Of a DNA stretch of 64,000 nucleotides, positions 57,718 to 64,000 are shown piece after piece. Below the pieces are notes generated by a model. It was not told the DNA's origin and made no database searches. It was given only the letters and a program-made list of their open reading frames with translations. This stretch comes from Sesamum alatum (lineage: Eukaryota; Streptophyta; Magnoliopsida; Lamiales; Pedaliaceae), in assembly GCA_034509735.1 (NCBI GenBank), contig JACGWO010000005.1:16977264-17041263 (forward strand). The letters run 5' to 3'. Positions within the stretch are counted from its first letter, which is position 1; the number at the start of each line of letters is the position of its first letter. Position numbers and translations under genes: made by a program.

Positions 57718-58477
57718 ACTTAGGAATGGGCTTGTGATCATCCTACAGAGGCGTGCTAGTCTTCTTTTGCATGTGTTTAATGTTTTAATGCTTTGATGTA
57801 TGATGTGTTTGGAATGCATCTATTTACATTGGATGTTTAAAACTTGAGCATGCAAAATACTAATAATGATGAGGTCTCGGTCTTAATAAACTATAACTCT
57901 CACTTGGATGGTCCAAGTAAATATTAGGCCCAAAATGGAATGAAAATCAAATGGTTTGATTATTCCAAGCCTTCTATCCATAGCAATGTGGTAAGGAAGC
58001 TACTTTCACCCATTCATGGTATCACGAGTCGTGGCACATTTGGAATGAAAGAAAGTTGTGTTATTGTTATGAACAAAGGAATATGCTCATGTTTTCCTGT
58101 CTCACGAGTCGTGGGGGCGACAGTTGAGATATGATTTGGTTGATGGGTCGGGCCTAACGCTGAGTAACATGATTCGCTTGAAGTCCTCGGGATCATGTGA
58201 AGAAGCGAGGCAAAATATCTTGGGGATCTCATTAGATGAGAATGATATTGGATACCTCCCACAAAGCCTTTTTCATGTGAATCGTAAAAGCGGGGCATGG
58301 AGAATTGCGTTTGTGGACTCCAAGCCTACTAGGAAATGGTTTTCGGAAAACCCCACTTGAGAGTGGTGGGCTTTTTGAAGAAATAGTGGGAGAGGTTAAT
58401 GACTAAAAAACCAAGTCTTAACTTGAATTCTATATTATAGTAATCTACTAAATTTCTGTTTTACATTTTGAATGTAG

Positions 58478-59468
58478 ATGTCTAAGAATCCACTCGTTGT
58501 AATTCTTGAGATTAATAAATTTGACGGAACAAACTATAACGATTGGCTGCGAAATCTGAGGATTGTCCTAAATTTTGAAAACCAGGCTTATGTTCTGGAT
58601 AAGCCTCTTCGTCGGGTCTTGCCTTAGGGGTCCTCGTCAGAAGAGCGTTTGACGTTCAATGAATAACAGGAGGACAACCGCAAGGTCCGCAACATCATAC
58701 TGGCATCCATGACTATGAGATTCAGAAATAGTATGATCGGTTGGATGATGTCAGCTCGATAATGCTCCGCATGAAAGATGTTTATGCGGTACCAGACCGG
58801 CATATTAGACATGCTGGGACAAGGGCATTTTTCGGAGCTAAGATGACAGAAGGATCGTCTGTACACCAGCATGGAGTGATGATGCTATCCTTAGTGGAGA
58901 AGCTCAAAGACGTCCGAGCTGATCTTGGAAAAGAGACGTACATCAACGTGATCCTTCAGTCTCTTCCTCCCTCTTTTGACCCGTTTATCGTTAACTATAA
59001 CATGAATGCGCTTGAAAAAGACCTCATGAGTTGATAAATATGTTGGTCCAGTACGAGGCAACGATTGAAAAGTCTACGCCGTCAGTATTGTTGGGGGAGG
59101 CTTCGACCTCAAACGTGAAAGGCAAAGGAGTCGGACGCTGGAGGAGGAAGAAGAGAAAGGCAGAATTAGCCGCTGCTAGCGCACAGAGCGCTCCTGTTGC
59201 CATGCTGGGCATGGGTAAAGGAAAGAGGAAGGCGGTTCGGCAGTCAAGGATTGCAAAAGATGTTTGCATATATTGCCATGATAAGGGCCATTGGAAGAGG
59301 GAGTGTCCTAAAGTCCTCTCCAACCAAGGTACATTTGATTTTAGCTTTAACATGATTACTATTCTACTTCTCGGGTATTGGATACCAGTTATAGAGCTCA
59401 TATCTGCAAATGATTTGCAAGAAATGGGAAGGAGTAGAAGGCGAAGACGGAGATGGATCTCAAGCTAG
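58478..59468 (+). pseudogene. E5 gag
   Basis: Starts at ATG 58478 with the copia gag opening. An early stop (TAG near 58625) and frame changes follow, then the gag core (SSIMLRMKDVYAVPDRHIR, 58741 onward) and a CIYCHDKGHWKREC knuckle at about 59266-59307. The protease motif is already degraded near 59370-59400. Confidence 0.85.
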
Positions 59469-61675
59469 GCAATGGATGGGTTGTTGCTAGAAAAGCTATA
59501 GGACCAACTAGGCTTAGCTAGTGATCATGTTAGGATAGAGTTGATAGGTCACAATTATGTAACCTAGCATGATCAAATTATGTTTTTCTATTGTTCGACA
59601 ATAAGGATTGCATGTTTTTGATCAATGAAAGTTACTTTTATTTGACAAAGACTGGTTATTCTTGTCTGCTAGGTTGTTTGCATAATTGTTTCAATACTAT
59701 CCCATAATTAGATTATGAATGCTCAAAACAAATGATAAATGGATAATCAAGATAAACTCACAGATTTGGCATGCAAAGCTAGGTCACATTCCTCTAGATA
59801 GGATAAGGAGGTTAGTAGATTCAAGGAGTCTAGAAATAGACAATTTGAGCCTGCTTGCAAGTCCTTCTTGAGCAAGAAGATGGCCAAGAAGCTCTTTATA
59901 GGACAAAGTATGTTTGCTAGTAGTCTGTTGGATTGGATCTAGTCAGACATTTGTGGGTCACTGAATACACAAGACCAGAAGAGGGTTCACAAGTCTAAGG
60001 ACCTTTAGAAGGTTCAGGGAATTAGATTTGAAGTGTGAACCGAACTGGTTGCAAAATTAACCTTCGATTGGATCGAGTGGTGTGTATTTAGTGGGAGCTC
60101 TTGATGTATCTAAATGGGAATGGAATTCTTACTCAGTGGAATTCTTCCTGGAATGCCACAATTGAACGGTGTCTCTGATAAAGGAGGAATCAGAACATTG
60201 TTGGACATGGTTTAGTCGGTATTTTTCACTGAACTACCATGGCCCATCTAGGCTTGTTTTTAGGACAGTAGCCAGGTTGTAAAACATGGCACTTTCTAAA
60301 GATCGTAGCCTAGACGCCATATTGGATATGGCATGGCAAGCCTGTATCCTACAAAGTACTTGAGTATGTAGAATGGTCTTGCATACGTCAACGGACTAGT
60401 AGGAGGCAAACTAGGTTTGCACAGGTTCATGTGTTGTCCTAAGGGAAATTGGATTTCAGAGGATAACTGGTGTAAGGAGTAGGTCCTTGAGGAATCAAGT
60501 AGAGCGACACCTCAGTACGATATAGCAAACATCATTTGTAATCAAGTTTTCTTACTGACTATATTCCAGTTCTCATAAGGATGACCAGAATATCCTAGAT
60601 ACCTGAGACGTACAGGTTTCTGGGTCAGTCCGGTCAATTGGATTATAATCCAAAAGACATAAGGAGAAGCAATGTTGGACATTGAATTGAGGTCAATGGC
60701 TTTGAGCCATGTAATCCAAACTAGGTTTGAAACTCTATGTAACTGGAATATTCGTTTCGATGAGTTCATGCGGGGTATGACTCAATCAGTAACGAGCTTT
60801 GAGGTTGAGTGGGAGTTTAGTTGTGTTCCTAGTGTTTAAGTGTGTAACGTCTTATTCATTTAGAATGAAGTTAAGATGTTAGGAAACACTGAAACACGAA
60901 TGTTGTTCACGCAATTCTCCATGAAAGGAATTGGATTCCTATATATAGGGTTAAGCTGTCCAAGACTCAGTCAGGGTTGGCTGATGAGGAAGCTCAGATG
61001 TTTGACATCCCATACGTCTTTGTCGTAGGCAACATGGGTATATTGTCTGGTGCATTGGACCTGATGTTGTGTATGCTTTGGGCGTAACGACAGAAATCGG
61101 GTGTGTACCGAGAAGGCAGTAGACTGCTGTTGAGAACAGTCGTTAATACCTGAATAAGGATTAAAGAAGTGTTCTTGATGCAAGTTCTATGGAGAGTTGA
61201 TTCTGGAAGGCTATAGCGATACTAGCTTTCAGGATCATGTGAATAATATCTAGTCTCAGTATGAACATATATTCAGGCTTAATGGTAAGGTGGTGGCTTG
61301 AAAAGGTTTCAAGCGGGACACCACGACGGACCATGAAAATTGAATGTATGGCAACTTTAGAAGTTGCTCCGGAGAGTAGTTTAGATGAAAAACCACATCC
61401 AATGGTTGGGTGTGGTGCCTAGCACGGGCTAGCCAGTAGTTACCTTGGAGGATAACAACATGGTTGTAGCGCAAGCTATAGGACCGAGATCTCATCACGG
61501 ATCCAGGAAAATTCTTAGACAGTACCATCTGCTTCGAGCAATGGTGTGAAGAGGTGACGTGCGGTTGGACCGCATCATCTTGGCAGAAATAACGTAGACC
61601 CGTCAGGCCGAGTTGGATATCGCAGATTACTCATGCTCAGATAAGTCTGAGCAACATGGATGATTGACTTTAGGT
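59469..61675 (+). pseudogene. E5 pol remnants
   Basis: Recognisable only by nucleotide similarity to E1 and E2: pre-integrase near 59770-59880, integrase to about 60200, an RT segment at 60670-60790 in which the core is deleted, and RNase H-like DNA at 61190-61560. No frame longer than about 90 codons survives. Confidence 0.75.
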
Positions 61676-61792
61676 CAAGTGGGAGATTGTTAGAATAGGT
61701 GACCAGAAAGCCAGTTGGATCGGCAGTTTTGGGTACTATTTAGCAATCTTTATTGACTTGATGAATATAGTAAGTATTCATCTGTGGCACTA

Positions 61793-62210
61793 AAATATAT
61801 TAAATATATATATTATATATATTTTATATTTTATATTTATATATATATATTATACACATAAAATATATTAAAAGATCTTTGAAATCCAAACCCTTCACTT
61901 AAAAAACTACAAGATCAACGATTTGAAGAGTTGATTACATCCAATGATTGTTAAACATTCAAGAGAAATCAACGGTTGCTAAGATAATGATAATATAGAA
62001 TAAATTAAGGGTATAACAATTAATTTAATATAATATTTAATGGTGTTAGTGACAGCTAACGGAGAGGGCAAGTAATATTTTGAAAAACATAAGGAATTTT
62101 TAGACTGTAATTTTAAACCAGGGTTTTTTTTTACTTTTTTGCAGATCTTTAATAACACAGGACAATTTATGCAATTTACCACAAGAAAAATCCACCCTCT
62201 CTCCTCCAAG
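61793..62210. other. AT-rich DNA, no gene seen
   Basis: Opens with a (TA)n-rich run (61795-61870), then low-complexity AT-rich sequence. It replaces the rest of the E5 3' LTR. Confidence 0.6.
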
Positions 62211-63372
62211 TAGGTCTGTCAATGGGTAGGGCCTTGCCCTACCCAGGCCCATACCCTAAAAATACCCAAGGCAATAATTATTGTATAGGCCCAGACCTAA
62301 TGGGTCCAAGACCCGAACCTACTTCTGGTAGACCTGGACTTAGGGCCGGATCTAGCCCCGACCAGTGTCTTTTTTTTTTGTGTGTGCAGTTTTGCAACGT
62401 TAGATGGTCTACAAGATTCAAACATTCGATATATTCGGATTCCCATCAAAGTTTTGCAGAAATTAAGAACACAATATCTCAACTCAAACCATTTTCTTCT
62501 CCATCCATTTCTTATGAAAATTTGAGCAGAAACCCATCAAGAGTTCCCATCAAATATTCACAATTTTCTTACTGACGAGCATATAGGGAATGCTCTCCTC
62601 TTCATCACTCCCAACCATTTGCTTAATATTCGACCTTCATCCATACTTGTTGCACAGAAATGACAGCAAAAGAACCAAATCTGCTAAAATTATTTACAAC
62701 AATCATCAATCACCTCAGACTGAGAATGGCTAATGATAAATACAAGATTGAGATTTGGTGAGATTAGAAGCTTGCCCAGATGGTTACCTCTCATAGTAAC
62801 TCCACACAGGATACTGCAATGGAACTTGGGCTTTTCTAAAATATATGCTCTTGATCTCACTACAAATGTTAGATTCAGTGGCACAGACATGGGCTTTGGA
62901 TGACCTTTAGCACTATTCAACACCGTTTTGGCGCAGGATTAGGTGGGAAATCTTTTGTGGTGAGGTGGGCTATCTAATGGTTGTGGCGCACTGGCGAACC
63001 GATGACGAACGGCGGTGAAACAAAGAGGGAAAAAAAAAAAAAAGCAACGGCGGCGGAACAGAGAGGAGAAAAAAAAAGAGGTGGCAGCGTCGGCCAGGTT
63101 TCTGATTTTTAGTGAGAGAGAGAGGAGGGGATCTCATAGCATAATATTTTCCTCTTTTCTGAATATTGGGTATGGGCCTTTAAAAAAAAATTTATCGGGT
63201 ATGGATATTATTGGGTATTATTGGGTCTATACCCGATCCATACCCACATATTTTACCCTTTTGGGTCTGGGCTTGGGTGTGGGTCTAACTTAAAAATAGT
63301 GGGCCTAGATCTGGGCCTAGACTTATTATAATGGATCTGGGCCTGGGTTTTATTTACCCATTGACAGGCCTA
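62211..63372. mobile_element. Non-autonomous hAT-like element with captured gene fragment
   Basis: Terminal inverted repeats TAGGTCTGTCAATGGGTA (62211-62228) and, on the other strand from 63372, TAGGCCTGTCAATGGGTA differ at one base. Flanking 8-bp sequences CCTCCAAG (62203-62210) and CCTCCCAG (63373-63380) match 7 of 8, the size of hAT target duplications. It is 1162 bp with no transposase. GGGTATGGG-type motifs repeat near both ends. The middle holds a LEA_2-like coding fragment. Confidence 0.75.
62690..62923 (-). pseudogene. LEA_2-like gene fragment inside the hAT-like element
   Basis: A 77-codon minus-strand frame includes SVPLNLTFVVRSRAYILEK, then PKFHCSILCGVTMRGNHLGK. This resembles the C-terminal part of plant LEA_2 (NHL-type, membrane-anchored) proteins, where a VRSRAYxLGKL...KPKF pattern precedes a Cys-containing strand. 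A few residues of that pattern are missing after the Leu. There is no transmembrane anchor and no start context. It is probably a fragment captured by the transposon rather than a gene; identification rests on pattern memory only. Confidence 0.5.
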
Positions 63373-63900
63373 CCTCCCAGACATTCATCCCATCTCAAAT
63401 TGCCTAGGGTTTCATTCTACCAACTTTATGAGTTTTCATCCTTATTTTAATTAGTAGAATTCAAGGTCAAAATTCTACACCACATATACACACACTATTA
63501 CATTGAGAGTGTTAGGATTAAGGGTTAATCAACTTCTAGCATAGGATTTAACATCGCTGCACATCAGAGATGTAAATACCATCAGAGGAGCAAGATTAGG
63601 GGCTCTGCGAATATTGGAACAACTACTTCGTGGAGAGGTAACACTCTCAAGCATTTTAATTCAACTGCAACAACCAAATTATATGATATGGTATGCATAT
63701 GATAATGATTTTGAAATATGCGGCTGTGGCTTTGACCATAAATGTTTCACATTAAGGATCATTGAGACGGGATATCAATGAATGTATGGAAACTTGCCCA
63801 CATGACCTAAGCCTTTAAGGAGGATGTTTTATTTCATGAGCATTGGTGTATAAACACTAGTGTGTACATGGGGGCACTTGTTTGGTTAAATATTCAGTAT
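63373..63900. other. Low-copy DNA, no gene recognised
   Basis: No long frame. A stretch near 63560-63640 with less AT ends in a possible splice donor (GGAGAG/GTAACA, about 63640), but I recognise no product. Confidence 0.35.
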
Positions 63901-63904
63901 GGCT

Positions 63905-64000
63905 TAGGAAAGCATCGAACACAACGGAAGTGAAAAAAATTAATTTAAATCGAATTCAAAGGGGTGTACCCTCTAAATTTCGCAGGTGTTTAGTGTCCAA
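63905..64000 (-). mobile_element. Edge of a further minus-strand copia-type LTR (candidate)
   Basis: AAAGGGGTGTACCCT and a preceding ACGGAAGTG echo the reverse complement of the LTR 3' regions here (AAGGGTACACCCCTTG and GCGCTTCCGC). Cut by the window edge. Confidence 0.4.

Larger units (their letters stand above)
54395..61792 (+). mobile_element. Ty1/copia retrotransposon E5 (type A), old and truncated
   Basis: 5' LTR 54395-56583, primer site TGGTATCAGAGC 56585-56596, GC-rich island 56850-56950, gag from 58478, heavily decayed pol to about 61670, polypurine tract CAAGTGGGAGA (61676-61686), and only the first ~105 bp of the 3' LTR (61688-61792) before unrelated AT-rich DNA. Many small deletions shorten pol. 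It is the oldest copia copy in the window. Confidence 0.9.

Noticed and set aside
63015..63293. 92-codon frame starting in a Lys/Arg-rich run
   Set aside because: It begins in an A/G-rich low-complexity tract and runs into the terminal region of the hAT-like element; no domain is recognisable.

Overview
The window looks like nuclear DNA of a flowering plant, probably a eudicot. It is AT-rich, holds one intact plant peroxisomal gene, and is otherwise built from plant-specific mobile DNA: an endogenous pararetrovirus (Caulimoviridae), Ty1/copia LTR retrotransposons primed by initiator tRNA-Met, CACTA and hAT DNA transposons and a TRIM-like element. The species and the virus genus cannot be fixed from the sequence alone.

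Layout. (1) 1-9525 and 19348-21145 are one minus-strand endogenous pararetrovirus array. One whole genome unit (about 9.3 kb, circularly permuted) plus part of a second is present, split at 9525/19348 by copia element E1 (9526-19347) with an exact 5-bp target duplication. (2) 21146-25736 is the only low-copy stretch. It holds hAT-like remnants, an intact single-exon delta3,delta2-enoyl-CoA isomerase gene (24168-24917, C-terminal SRL) and a TRIM-like element. (3) 25737-54252 is a nest. A plus-strand CACTA fragment (25737-28077) abuts copia E2 (28078-37430, then a 500-N gap). After the gap comes minus-strand copia E4 (37931-41577 and 49181-52224), split by copia E3 (41578-49180), and then a minus-strand CACTA fragment (52225-54252). 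(4) 54395-61792 is a decayed copia element, E5. (5) 62211-63372 is a non-autonomous hAT-like element carrying a fragment that looks like a LEA_2-family gene. (6) The last 100 bases look like the edge of another minus-strand LTR.

The five copia elements fall into two related groups. Type A (E1, E4, E5; LTR beginning TGTTAGAATAGGTGACCAG or close) lacks the core of reverse transcriptase in every copy. Type B (E2, E3; LTR beginning TGTTAGAATAGGTGACCAT) keeps it. Both share a very long leader (1.7-2.2 kb between primer site and gag) with a GC-rich island of tandem hairpins, a stem-loop with compensatory changes, two copies of an 11-nt palindrome, and, in E1, E2 and E3, a TATA-like box about 100 nt before the gag ATG. 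This suggests an autonomous/non-autonomous pair, though that is inference.

The most unusual structure is E3. Its outer ends are those of a minus-strand LTR element flanked by a 5-bp duplication (AGAGG), but its whole interior points the other way and ends in a roughly 620-bp LTR palindrome. Every viral and transposon reading frame except the isomerase is broken or truncated in this window.
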